This document shows, one piece after another, positions 29,172 to 37,565 of a stretch of DNA of 64,000 nt. A program made the translations under genes and the position numbers. Under the pieces are notes generated by a model. That model did no database searches. It was not told the DNA's origin and saw only the letters and a list, made by a program, of their open reading frames with translations. Each line of letters opens with the position of its first letter. Position 1 is the stretch's first letter. Source of the stretch: Kumtagia ephedrae (GTDB lineage: Bacteria; Pseudomonadota; Alphaproteobacteria; Rhizobiales; Rhizobiaceae); the NCBI RefSeq assembly GCF_003012745.1, contig NZ_PXYK01000023.1:31039-95038 (forward strand), in the 5' to 3' direction.

Positions 29172-30443
29172 TCAGATAACCACGAAATCAACATTAGTCG
29201 GCGCAAGCCCGGGATCAAGCTTTGCAAACAGCACGCCACCGCCCGCCGCACTGCCGGTAGCATCGTAATAGAGCTCGCCCGTATCCGTCTCGTAGATGAT
29301 GCGGTCGGACGTATCTTGCGCCAGCCCGGTGGTGTTGGCCCGGAAGGCACCAGCCGCCAAGGTCCCTAACGTGGTCAGCCCGGTGAAATAGGCGTTGTCT
29401 AGCTGGATGGTGTCGTCGACGACCCTGAAATCGGTGATGATGTCGACATTGGTCGAAGCATTCAGTGCCGAGTTGAAGACGAAAATGTCCTTGCCGGTCC
29501 CGCCAGCCAGCGTATCGTTGCCCCTGTAACCCTTTATGGTGTCGTTGCCGGCGCCGCCGGAAATGACGTTTCGCGCGTTGGTGCCGAACAGATTGTCGGA
29601 AAAATCCGAGCCGGTCAGATTCTCGATGGAGTTGAAGGTGTCGCCCTTGGCGTCGCCAGTGTTGAGGGCAGCGTTAGCTAGGCTGACGGTGACACCTGCC
29701 TTGGCGGAGGTATAGGCGGCGCGGTCTATGCCCGTCCCGCCGGAGAGATAGTCGACCCCGGCGCCACCCATCAGCGTATCGTTACCGTCGCCGCCGAACA
29801 GGCGATTGTTGCCGGTCCCCGAATAGAGGCGATCTATGCCAGCCTGGCCGAATACGTCGCCGTCGACGGTGCCCAGGCGGCCATCGTAAAGATCGTCGCC
29901 GCCGCCAAGGACGATGTCACCGACCATTTTACCGGCGTTGGTGATTTCGTCCTTGGGGGTTCCGTCTGAGAAGAAGGAGGCGTCGACGCCCCGGATCGTG
30001 CCGGAATTGTGGACGGTCAGCGTCACGGCGGAAAGACGATGCCAGATACCGTAGCCTTCCGCATCGATTATTCCGCTATTGACGAGTGTGGAACTATTCG
30101 CGGCCGAGCCCAATTCGTCATAGAAACGGACCCCATGGTTTCCGGTGATCAGGCCATGATTGATGACCTGCTGCCCGGCGCCATATAAAAGTATGGCGGT
30201 GGACCCGAACGAGCGAACCTGACCAGTGGCTTCCACCGTGACGCTGTTCGCGCCTCCCGTGTAGAAGCCGATTTCGATCGGATTACTCTCGTTGGCGACA
30301 GTCCCTGCTACGATGATTTCGTGGCCATAGGTGTTAAACGCGAGGATGCCGCCGTGGAGAAACACCTGCTGTGCTACGAATACACCGTCGCCGTGGGTCG
30401 GTGTGACGACAGCCGTACCGCTCTGGGGAAAATGCCATGCCAT
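29172..30443 (-). CDS. RTX secreted protein 2 with beta-helix N-terminal half
   Basis: 423 residues from the ATG at 30443 (GGAGGG seven bases upstream); the frame extends 13 codons further without a site. Residues 1-190 are strand-rich, with HNSGTIRG- and NSGIIDAEG-type turns as in right-handed beta-helices or autotransporter passengers. Residues 190-330 carry RTX nonapeptides (GGDGNDTLMGGAGVDYLSGG, GGAGNDTIKGYRGNDTLAGG). The final ~90 residues are the shared secretion module (STNVDIITDFRVVDDTIQLD ... GELYYDATGSAAGGG). It should be exported by a type I system and fold with Ca2+. The combination suggests a binding or surface role; no enzyme motif was seen. Confidence 0.88.
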   Translation of the reverse strand: MAWHFPQSGTAVVTPTHGDGVFVAQQVFLHGGILAFNTYGHEIIVAGTVANESNPIEIGFYTGGANSVTVEATGQVRSFGSTAILLYGAGQQVINHGLITGNHGVRFYDELGSAANSSTLVNSGIIDAEGYGIWHRLSAVTLTVHNSGTIRGVDASFFSDGTPKDEITNAGKMVGDIVLGGGDDLYDGRLGTVDGDVFGQAGIDRLYSGTGNNRLFGGDGNDTLMGGAGVDYLSGGTGIDRAAYTSAKAGVTVSLANAALNTGDAKGDTFNSIENLTGSDFSDNLFGTNARNVISGGAGNDTIKGYRGNDTLAGGTGKDIFVFNSALNASTNVDIITDFRVVDDTIQLDNAYFTGLTTLGTLAAGAFRANTTGLAQDTSDRIIYETDTGELYYDATGSAAGGGVLFAKLDPGLAPTNVDFVVI

Positions 30444-30699
30444 GATCGCCCTCCGTGTTTGCCGCCTGGGTTTCAAGCCCACGATAGCATATTTCCCTGA
30501 ACAGTCTTGTTAGGCTCGGAAATCGTCGGGATGAGAGCTGCTGCGACGCCAGGTGATGGGCAGCAGGGGCCCGTGACAATCAACGGCCGGCGATATCCAC
30601 AGCGATCCCGCCGTTCCCGTCAACGGCAATCTCCTTGCTCGGCGGCAGCGAATCCAGGATTATCTTCCTAGTGGGGCGTTTCTCAAATTGGAAGACGCA
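30444..30699. other. Short divergent intergenic region
   Basis: About 255 bases between the RTX gene and a small plus-strand gene; it should contain the RTX promoter. No symmetric operator noted. Confidence 0.4.
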
Positions 30700-30966
30700 A
30701 TGGGACGGCATCCGAAACAGAAGGAACTCAGACCGGATCAGGTGAATCGGATCGTCTATGACGCCGCGAGACTGCACGAGTCGATAACCAACCCGCGACT
30801 GGTAGCCGGGACCCCGCATTCCCGAGCGCTGCGCAACCTTTCCGGAGCGCTTGTCGCAGCTGTCACCACGATCACCGGCGACACTCGTCCGCCATGGGCG
30901 TTACGCGGCAGCGGGCATGGAAGCTACTTCCAGGCTCCGGAGAGCAAATCGCCCGGCGACATGTGA
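30700..30966 (+). CDS. Small hypothetical protein
   Basis: 88 residues from the ATG at 30700 (GGAAG upstream; an in-frame start also at 30688). Sequence MGRHPKQKELRPDQVNRIVY, then an Ala-rich helix, LRNLSGALVAAVTTITGDTR. The basic start and helical middle look protein-like but no family was recognised and there is no membrane segment. Isolated between the RTX gene and non-coding DNA. Confidence 0.45.
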   Translation: MGRHPKQKELRPDQVNRIVYDAARLHESITNPRLVAGTPHSRALRNLSGALVAAVTTITGDTRPPWALRGSGHGSYFQAPESKSPGDM

Positions 30967-31516
30967 GCCGAATTCTCAGCTCGTCCAACTGTGGCGGGAC
31001 GAGAAGGCAGGATAAGCCTGCCTAGCCTATGTACTTCCCAACAGGAGCGTGAGGCCCATCGCAAGGGGCAGCGGGGGGAACGATGGGCCTCGGCATTGCT
31101 GCTTACGTGGAACGCAGAACTCTTCCGTGCCCTAAGAGTATGCGGAAACATTGTTAACGCGGTGTTACTTCTACATTCTTGGCGCCACATTAAAAATCGG
31201 CAGTGAACGTTTTCACCTGATTCATATTTAGGTGCAAATCTTCAACTGGGCGGTAGCAGGGAAGCAAAATCTTGACGGAACTGCTATTCATTCGGAGGCG
31301 CCGCAAGAGATGGTCGGGCATATCAACGCAACTGGTGCTGAGGCGAGCCGCAATCTTGGCGTGCTCATAAACGCAGTTGTCTCGGCACAATACCGCCTGC
31401 CGGCAGACGAAATCATCAAGCTTGCCCGTTCTTTGCCTCTGCAAGATAGCTGATCCGAGCGTCCTTCGCGCTGCAACGAAGGCAGCGCGGGCGACGTAGC
31501 TGGGTTGCCGCTGCAC
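30967..31516. other. Intergenic stretch with one long inverted repeat
   Basis: About 550 bases with no supported gene: frames on both strands (31190-31516 minus, 31232-31453 plus) overlap each other and neither shows a family. The only structure seen is the inverted repeat at 31051-31091. Confidence 0.45.
31051..31091. repeat. Perfect 11-bp inverted repeat with 19-base loop
   Basis: GAGGCCCATCG at 31051-31061 and CGATGGGCCTC at 31081-31091. The loop is G-rich (two runs of four and six G). It could be a terminator for the small gene ending at 30966, or part of a structured RNA. Confidence 0.6.
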
Positions 31517-31636
31517 TCACCACACCAGCAAACGGTCGCCACTGACAACCTCATAAAAGGCGAGCCCGCCGCCCACAGTGGAAAGCAGAACGCCGACAAC
31601 GAGCGCGGCAATCAGGATTGGCGATTCGTCATTCAT
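31517..31636 (-). CDS. Tiny single-pass membrane protein (39 residues)
   Basis: ATG at 31636, stop at 31517. It starts MNDESPILIAALVVGVLLS, continues through a Gly-rich end of the membrane helix into LAFYE and finishes LLVW. A paralogue of 38 residues lies at 36496-36612 with the same plan: acidic start MDDSP, Ile/Ala membrane helix, GG, LAFYE, and a Trp end. Preservation of these points in two separate loci supports translation. The ribosome binding site is poor. Single-pass, predicted N-terminus in the periplasm because the charge before the helix is negative. No known family. Confidence 0.6.
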   Translation of the reverse strand: MNDESPILIAALVVGVLLSTVGGGLAFYEVVSGDRLLVW

Positions 31637-31648
31637 GTACCACGTCTC

Positions 31649-31673
31649 AAAAAAAGGCCGGCGTTAGCCGGCC
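31649..31673 (-). terminator. Rho-independent terminator (minus strand)
   Basis: GGCCGGC, loop GTTA, GCCGGCC (31656-31673), and on the minus strand a run of seven T follows (31655-31649). This is the cleanest intrinsic terminator in the region. It lies between two tiny minus-strand genes, ending the transcript of 31772-31879 or acting as a leader attenuator for 31517-31636. Confidence 0.85.
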
Positions 31674-31771
31674 GACTACAAAATGTTCCCACGGCTTTGG
31701 GCACAAGGGACCGCGCCCTCCGTCGCATCGATTTGTGACAGTTGGACAACAGCCAGCAAAGGCGGCTGCCC

Positions 31772-31879
31772 TCACCCGGCGAATGCGCCCAGCAAAAGCA
31801 GGATGCCGATCAGGGCGACCGCGATCGCTATGCTAATGAGAACCGGTGGGTCTTTGACACGCAGTGGACGCTGGGCCAT
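31772..31879 (-). CDS. Tiny single-pass membrane protein (35 residues)
   Basis: ATG at 31879, stop at 31772. It starts MAQRPLRVKDPPVLISI, a basic amphipathic head, followed by a membrane helix of about 20 residues (IAVALIGILLLLGAFAG). The positive charges before the helix predict the N-terminus inside. A strong terminator follows 99 bases downstream. No family recognised; small size makes this a moderate call. Confidence 0.5.
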   Translation of the reverse strand: MAQRPLRVKDPPVLISIAIAVALIGILLLLGAFAG

Positions 31880-31953
31880 CCGTCATAGGCGAATCGTGCG
31901 TAGAGCGATAGGTCCAAGAATTGTAGCGTCATCTTGAGTGGAAAGCATCACCT

Positions 31954-34764
31954 TCAGATTACCATGAAATCGGCGGCTGAGAGGGCGAGGCCCGGCGATA
32001 CCGACGCGAACTTCACAGCGGTGAAGGCGCTGCCCGAGCCGTCGGCATCATAAAACAGCGAACCCGTGGTCGAGTTGTAGAGGATGCGGTCGTCGGCGTC
32101 GCGCGCTGCCACCGCGATGTCCTTGAAGGCGCTGTCAGCAAGCGTGCCAAGGCCGAGAGCGGCGAAGATGGCGTCGTCCAGATGGATCGAGTCGTCCGCC
32201 ACGCTGAAGTCGGCAATGCGATCGACATTGTTGGAGCCGAGCGCAGTGGAGAAACGGAAGGCGTCCGCCCCGCCCATACCATACAGCGTGTCGATGCCGT
32301 CGCCGCCGTCGAGGACGTTCGCACCATCGTTGCCACGGACCCAATTACGAAGGCTGTTGCCGGTGAGATTGATGGCGTAGGTGGCGATTGACGAGGTTGT
32401 GTGAAGATGCTCGACATCCACCCCCTCGGCCAGCACGAAATCCACACCAGCGGCAAGCCGGTCGGTGCCTTCACCAGCGAGTTCGACAATCAGAGCAGCC
32501 GCATCGTAGACGACATATCTATCATTGCCTCCATGCCCGATCAGCGTATCAGGCAAGCCGTCATCGGGCAGCGGGCCGGTGCCGCCGTCGTGCAGGATAT
32601 TGGCGCCATCGTTGCCGGTGATGATCTGCTGCAGCGCATTGCCGCGGAGATTGATGGAGCTGCTGCCGGTTGCATCTGTTGTCTGCAGGAATTCGACTGC
32701 GCTTCCAGCCGCAAGCGCGTAAGAAACCGTGCTCTCCACGGTATCGGTGCCGCCGCCTAGAACCTCGACTACTTGGTCGAGCGCGCTGTCAACCTTGAAC
32801 AGGTCATCGTCCGCTCCACCGTTGAGGACATCGTTCCCCACCCCACCGTCTAGGGTATCTGACCCGCCACCGCCCGTCAGTGTGTTGGTGCCGATACCGC
32901 CGATGAGCGTGTCGGCAAAACTCGAGCCAACCAGGTTCTCGATCCCGCTCAAAGTATCGCCCTGGGCGTCGCCTCCCGTCCCGACCCCGTTCGCCAGGCT
33001 GACCTGCACGCCAACGGCCGAATTATTGTACCAGGCCGTATCGACACCGCCGCCACCGTTAAGGGCGTCGGCGCCAGCTTCCCCTGCGATGGCATCGTCT
33101 CCCAGGCCGCCGTCGATCGCATTGCCGGCCGTATTGCCGATCAGATTGTCGGCGAAACTGGAACCGACGATGTTTTCGACCGCGGTCAATGTGTCGCCTT
33201 GCGCGTCACCGCCAGCTGCGGTGCCGTTTCGCAAGTCGATGGCGACGGCAGCGGCAGAAGCGTCATAATAGATTGTGTCGACACCCGCGCCACCATCTAT
33301 GGCGTCCGCGCCGCCATAACCGTTGATCAGGTCATCGCCATCTCCCCCGCCCAGAGCATTGCCTGTGTCATCGCCGCGCAGAATGTCCGCGAAAGCCGAG
33401 CCGATAAGGTTCTCGATTCCTTGCAGCACGTCTCCCTGAGCAAAACCGCCGGAATTCACGCCGAACTTCAGGTCGGCGGTAACACCAGCGTTGGACTGGG
33501 CGTAGGTCGCCGTATCGATGCCGGCGCCACCTTGCAGGGTATCGGCACCGACACCTCCGTCTAGCACATCGTTACCGATGCCGCCGTCGAGTATGTTGAC
33601 GAGGCCGTTACCAGTGAGGATGTCGGCGAAGCCCGAGCCAATAACATTTTCGATGTTCAGAAGAGTGTCGCCCTGAGCAATATCGCCTATGCCGCTGGAC
33701 AGGGTCAGATTGACCACCACACCGCCCGCCGCGGCGGCGTAGATCACCGTGTCGATGCCGTCGGCACCATCCAGGGTGTCGGCTCCCGCGCCGCCGTCTA
33801 GCTTGTCGTTGCCTGTGTAGCCGTACAGGCTGTTTGTGACGGAGCTGCCGACGAGCACGTCATCGAATGTTGAACCGTTTGCGCTCTCGACGTCGGTCAG
33901 CGTGTCGCCCTGCGCTTCTCCGCCGGACGCAACCCCCGAGGCAAGGTTGATCGTGACCGCGGCTGCCGAGCCGTAATAGAGAACAACGTCAATGCCAGCG
34001 CCGCCGTTCAGCACGTCCCCGAACGCGCCGCCTTCGAGAGTGTCGTTGCCAGCCCCGCCATTCAGGGTGTCGGTGCCGCCAGTGACGACCGTGCCTGCAT
34101 AGTTGTCGCCCACAAGAGTATCATCGCCATTGGCGCCGTTGAGTATGTCGGCGCCATCGAAACCGACCAAGCCGGTGCCGAGATTCAGGTTGGCCGTCTG
34201 ATTGTCATCGAAGGCCGACCCCAGCACCAACTCGAAGCCGGACAAGGTGGTGCCGGCAGCCATGCCGCCACCGCTGCCGACCCCGGTTGTTAGGTTAACG
34301 GTGAAGCCGGCACCGACGACACGACCATCGAACAGGTCATAGCCGTCGCCGGCAATCATCGTGTCGGCGCCGCCACTCAGCTGGATGTAATCATTGCCGG
34401 CGCCGGCATCAATCACATTGTCTCCGCCGTCGCCGGCGATCTGATCGCCAAAGGCGCTGCCAATGACGGCTTCAAAGCCGATCATGGTATCACCCACAGC
34501 TTCGCCTGCGACGCCAAAGGCGTTCAGTGCGACCCCGACGCCGGCGGTGGCGTCGGCGAAGCTCAACGTGTCGAATCCGGCTCCACCATCCATGTAATCG
34601 GCGCCCGCGCCGCCCTGGATCGTATCATTGCCGCCCAGGCCAAGCAGCGTGTCGTCGCCGCCAAGGCCGTTGATGATGTCAATGCCGTCGGGATTAATTG
34701 GGCTACCAGGATCCGTGCCCGCAATCGGGTCATTGGCCGGACCGCCATTGAGGAACTGGGTCAT
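31954..34764 (-). CDS. Large RTX secreted protein 3
   Basis: 936 residues from the ATG at 34764 with GGGAGG seven bases upstream (the open frame extends 21 codons more without a site). Roughly residues 35-640 are about nine copies of a ~70-residue unit: GGxGNDxLxGGxGxDT, a strand with Ala-rich VxxxLxxG, AQGDTLxxIENxxGSxFAD and LxGxxxxNxLxGG. Next come units like those of RTX protein 1 (VEFLQTTDATGSSSINLRGN, then QQIITGNDGANIL), and the C-terminal secretion module (NNVDRIADFSVADDSIHLDD ... ending SAADFMVI). Ca-dependent folding after type I export is expected. With 25019-26707 and 29172-30443 it forms a same-strand cluster. Some codons are unlike neighbouring decay, and the frame is fully intact over 2.8 kb. 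Confidence 0.9.
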   Translation of the reverse strand: MTQFLNGGPANDPIAGTDPGSPINPDGIDIINGLGGDDTLLGLGGNDTIQGGAGADYMDGGAGFDTLSFADATAGVGVALNAFGVAGEAVGDTMIGFEAVIGSAFGDQIAGDGGDNVIDAGAGNDYIQLSGGADTMIAGDGYDLFDGRVVGAGFTVNLTTGVGSGGGMAAGTTLSGFELVLGSAFDDNQTANLNLGTGLVGFDGADILNGANGDDTLVGDNYAGTVVTGGTDTLNGGAGNDTLEGGAFGDVLNGGAGIDVVLYYGSAAAVTINLASGVASGGEAQGDTLTDVESANGSTFDDVLVGSSVTNSLYGYTGNDKLDGGAGADTLDGADGIDTVIYAAAAGGVVVNLTLSSGIGDIAQGDTLLNIENVIGSGFADILTGNGLVNILDGGIGNDVLDGGVGADTLQGGAGIDTATYAQSNAGVTADLKFGVNSGGFAQGDVLQGIENLIGSAFADILRGDDTGNALGGGDGDDLINGYGGADAIDGGAGVDTIYYDASAAAVAIDLRNGTAAGGDAQGDTLTAVENIVGSSFADNLIGNTAGNAIDGGLGDDAIAGEAGADALNGGGGVDTAWYNNSAVGVQVSLANGVGTGGDAQGDTLSGIENLVGSSFADTLIGGIGTNTLTGGGGSDTLDGGVGNDVLNGGADDDLFKVDSALDQVVEVLGGGTDTVESTVSYALAAGSAVEFLQTTDATGSSSINLRGNALQQIITGNDGANILHDGGTGPLPDDGLPDTLIGHGGNDRYVVYDAAALIVELAGEGTDRLAAGVDFVLAEGVDVEHLHTTSSIATYAINLTGNSLRNWVRGNDGANVLDGGDGIDTLYGMGGADAFRFSTALGSNNVDRIADFSVADDSIHLDDAIFAALGLGTLADSAFKDIAVAARDADDRILYNSTTGSLFYDADGSGSAFTAVKFASVSPGLALSAADFMVI

Positions 34765-34949
34765 GCTGCCTCCCGCCAGTCTCGGGAGTGTGCGACCCAG
34801 AGCCTGCACGGGGAATCGCCCACCCACCGGTTGCCGAGTTTAGCAACTCTGCAACCTGCGTCTATCCAGTGCAGCTTATGGCTCCGCAATTTCGCATACA
34901 CATGGGTAGCGAACTGTAAAGCCAAGCAGGAAAGTTACTTCCTACCCGC
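34765..34949. other. RTX promoter region
   Basis: About 185 bases upstream of the large RTX gene; no distinct operator seen. Confidence 0.4.
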
Positions 34950-35130
34950 AATCGAGCCCGGCCCGCTGCGCTCGGTGCCCACATGGTCAAGAATGGCCGC
35001 GCCCGCGACTGGCTGCGCTACAGCTACGGGGTTTACCTGCCCCTACGAGCTCGCGGCCAAGGGCGAAGGACTCGGCATCTGGAGCGGCACGTTCGACAAT
35101 CCTTGGGATTGGCGCACGGGGCGGTCGTGA
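34950..35130 (+). pseudogene. Thermonuclease (SNase-like) 3' fragment, frameshifted
   Basis: One frame reads AHMVKNGRARDWLRYSYGVY and, after a one-base shift near 35040, the next reads PYELAAKGEGLGIWSGTFDN followed by PWDWR and a stop at 35130. The pattern of a late Trp/Tyr helix, Glu-Ala-x-x-x-x-GIW-x-G-x-F and PWDWR is the C-terminus of secreted SNase-like proteins. The N-terminal half with the active site is absent. Compare the minus-strand SNase relic at 27926-28410. Confidence 0.7.
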
Positions 35131-35407
35131 GATCGCGTAAGCATTTGGCCAATCGATACACGGATCGTGAAATCTAGAATGTACCGATCTGTGGAAGCGT
35201 CTGTATTTGCACGATATAATGTGCATGTGAAATGCACGGACTGTTTATTATTTGCGCGTGAATTATGTTTCAGGCGGATGTGATAACAATCCCCGATATT
35301 CAATACAACGCTGTGTTTTTCGGGGTCACTCAGCAGAACCCCTTCCCTCTTGTCTCTTTTCCATAAAGCTACGCCGCGCGGGCGGGCGCTGGGAGAGGAG
35401 AAAGCTG
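35131..35407. other. Moderately AT-rich intergenic region
   Basis: Relatively AT-rich (35150-35320), perhaps the promoter of the following gene. Nothing else recognised. Confidence 0.4.
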
Positions 35408-36128
35408 ATGTACCTAGCTGAGTTCGCCAGACACGCCAACACCGCACGCCGCAATCGCATGTTGGTTAAACGGCGAGGCACCAACTTCGCCGGGCAGCCG
35501 GTCTTGACGCCAGAGGAGGACGATACATGCCGAAAGCTGTATCCTGACTATGCCGCCTTGCAGCGCGCTCTTTCAAGGCGCACGTATCATTCAATTCGGG
35601 CCCGGTGCCGCCACCTCGGGATCGCAAAAAACCAAGCGTCAGTTTACCGCCCGAAAGGTATCGGATGTCAGGCGGATGTACGGGCGTGCGTCTGACGCAG
35701 AGTTGAGATCGCATTTCGCACATCGAAAACACGACTCCATCCGGTACATGGCCCGGTGCTTTGAAGAGTTCGAGCAACACCGGACGCCTAGTCGGGACGA
35801 GTGGCAGATCATGTCCTTCGCGATCTGCCACTCCAACGAGTTGATCCGGGCTGCCCAGGCGCAATGGCAAGTCATCCAAGAAAACCAGGCAGCCAACAAC
35901 AAGGCCGAACAAGAACTGGTGGCGCTAGGCGAGGAGCTGCGGCACGAGCTCGCGGAGCACGATAGGCTCTTCGCAACGCTCAGGGCGCTGCACAAGGCGG
36001 GCCGGAAAAGCGGCGACAGCGAACTGGAAGCAGCATACGACGCATCGAGCGAGAACCGGGGCCGATGCCTTGAACTAGTCCAGGCTATCGAAGCCAAGCT
36101 CACATCCCCTGCGAGGGTTTACTGCTAA
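35408..36128 (+). pseudogene. SANT/Myb-like DNA-binding protein needing a +1 shift at an A6 run
   Basis: ATG at 35408 with AGAGGAG seven bases upstream. The first frame carries one SANT-like unit, LTPEEDDTCRKLYPDYAALQ followed by RALSRRTYHSIRARCRHLGI; at a run of six A (35626-35631) the reading must move +1, after which the second unit follows (FTARKVSDVRRMYGRASDAE, then HRKHDSIRYMA), and a long helical coiled-coil region to the stop at 36128. Total about 240 residues. Two tandem SANT-type helix-turn-helix units followed by coiled coil suggest a DNA-binding architectural or regulatory protein. The join at a homopolymer could be a true mutation, slippage, or a sequencing error. Confidence 0.72.
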
Positions 36129-36495
36129 GGCTCAGGCAATCCTCTACACCGCTCCTCTCGCTGAAATTTCGTACAGTGACGCGCCCGGCCATGTCGATCC
36201 TGCCGAGAGCTGCATTCGGGAATTCCTGAGCGAAATTCGCTCTGCTGCGGGGCTGTCATCATGAGCGCTGACCTCATGCTGCTGACCAAGGGCAAGGCTG
36301 CCGGCCCGGAATTCGACGAAATGGTGATATCCGCGCTGGATGGCGGGCCGCTGCAATGATGAATGCCCGACTGCGTGACGTGGCCGGGCTTTCGCATTTG
36401 GGCCTGTCCCGACGCCTATAGGTTTTTTTAACCCGAAAGGGACCCTGCCAGCTGGCGCGGCCGGGGCGCCGGTGCTGGCGCGCCAGACACCAGGA
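36129..36495. other. Intergenic with degraded coding-like DNA
   Basis: Short plus-strand frames (for example 36261-36359, starting MSADLMLLTKGKAAGPEFDE) look protein-like but are too short and lack sites or relatives that I recognise. Probably the residue of small genes. Confidence 0.35.
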
Positions 36496-36612
36496 TCACC
36501 ACGTCATCAGCGGTTTATCGATGGCTGCTTCATAGAACGCCAGTACGCCGCCGATGATCGAAATCAGTATCGCGCCGACGTGCGCAGCGATCGGTAGAGG
36601 CGAATCGTCCAT
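36496..36612 (-). CDS. Tiny single-pass membrane protein (38 residues), paralogue of 31517-31636
   Basis: ATG at 36612, stop at 36496. Starts MDDSPLPIAAHVGAILISI and continues with IGGVLAFYE and an ending LMTW. The acidic start, helix length, Gly pair, LAFYE and terminal Trp all match the 39-residue protein 5 kb away, while silent and conservative changes are frequent, as expected for selected coding sequence. It begins ten bases after the stop of the 36623-36895 gene on the same strand, so translation may be coupled to it. Confidence 0.6.
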   Translation of the reverse strand: MDDSPLPIAAHVGAILISIIGGVLAFYEAAIDKPLMTW

Positions 36613-36622
36613 AGTCGAGCGA

Positions 36623-36895
36623 TCAGGCCACTCGGAACCCGGCAGCAGCTTTGGCATCGAGCTGTGCGGCGATGTCCTCTATCGACTCCCGCACGGCAAG
36701 CAGTCTCTGCTTTGCTTCCCGCCCCTTCGGATCGGTTGCCTGCACCGCAAAGTAGAGCGTTGACCCGCCGCCCGCGCGCGTTGCGATATGCGTCACCTTG
36801 TCGAGCGACACCAGCACGTTGTCGCCTTCCTTGTTGGACTTCAGCCTGACGGGCTCGGGCCTGGCTCTTCGCGGCGCAGCCTGTGCAGGACGCAC
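36623..36895 (-). CDS. Small hypothetical protein
   Basis: A frame of about 90 codons; the GTG at 36895 is the best of several weak starts. The body, LKSNKEGDNVLVSLDKVTHI, TRAGGGSTLYFAVQ and LLAVRESIEDIAAQLDAKAA, has a beta-sheet then terminal helix layout and I recall similar short rhizobial proteins with 'VNLDAVT...VRESIEEI' cores, function unknown. Probably co-transcribed with the tiny membrane protein that follows. Confidence 0.55.
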   Translation of the reverse strand: MRPAQAAPRRARPEPVRLKSNKEGDNVLVSLDKVTHIATRAGGGSTLYFAVQATDPKGREAKQRLLAVRESIEDIAAQLDAKAAAGFRVA

Positions 36896-37104
36896 ACAAC
36901 CAAGTATGATGTAGCCGGCTCTTCGGAGCTGCGGCCGGCGCGAGGCTACCCCAAAATACCCCCCCAAGCGCGCGCCGGCCGTTTGCAACTCTCGCTCCGG
37001 TCTACAGTGCCTGGCCGGCAACGTCGGCGATCTTCTCGCCGCGCTCATCTGGAAGGATGGCCTCGATTCGTGCCACAATCCTTCAAGCATCGAAGGAGAT
37101 GACG

Positions 37105-37266
37105 ATGCAGCAGATATTTGCAGTTCTCGGCTACATGTCGGCACTCTTGGCGTTCGCAATAGGTGCCGGTCTGATCGCTAGATGCTTCGGCTGGGATGCC
37201 GAACTGAACAAGTGGATACATCCAACCCGACAGTTCAATGGCTGGCGCAAATTTTGGAGCGAGTAG
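37105..37266 (+). CDS. Small single-pass membrane protein (53 residues)
   Basis: ATG at 37105, six bases after AAGGAG. Sequence MQQIFAVLGYMSALLAFAIG leads into one membrane helix, then a soluble tail with FGWDAELNKWIHP and GWRKFW. An ATG six bases earlier overlaps the ribosome binding site and is less likely. Function and family unknown. Confidence 0.6.
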   Translation: MQQIFAVLGYMSALLAFAIGAGLIARCFGWDAELNKWIHPTRQFNGWRKFWSE

Positions 37267-37331
37267 GCGGGCTTTTTCTTAATGTCTCGGCATGTCATCC
37301 TCACGAGCGGGGGCGCAGTGAGGGACATCAA

Positions 37332-37483
37332 ATGAATCAGTGAAGCTGGATTATCGCGGCCGTTCTCGTGATCATTCTTATCATCGGCTACTTCATGATG
37401 AGGCCTGGCGCCGAGGCGCCTACGGAAGCCGCCACGCCGCCAGCAACCACGGAACAGCGGCCCAGCCCGCGCCCGCTCAATGA
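37332..37483 (+). pseudogene. Small membrane protein gene with an in-frame stop
   Basis: ATG at 37332 gives Met-Asn-Gln, a TGA at 37341-37343, then SWIIAAVLVIILIIGYFMM, a clear membrane helix, and RPGAEAPTEAATPPATTEQ. A CGA-to-TGA change would explain the stop. Near the end one base is missing relative to the related tail at 27612-27677, so the original stop is bypassed. Both lesions argue for a dead gene. Confidence 0.6.
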
Positions 37484-37565
37484 TGGCTTCATTCGAATAG
37501 AAGATCGTCAGCCCGTGCCCGGCTGCGGCGACGTGGCCGGGCCTTTTGTCGACGTTCAAGCCTGA

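Noticed and set aside
35623..35633. A AAA AAC heptamer as a -1 programmed frameshift site in the SANT-like gene
   Set aside because: The downstream domain is in the +1, not the -1, frame, so canonical -1 slippage would not reach it.
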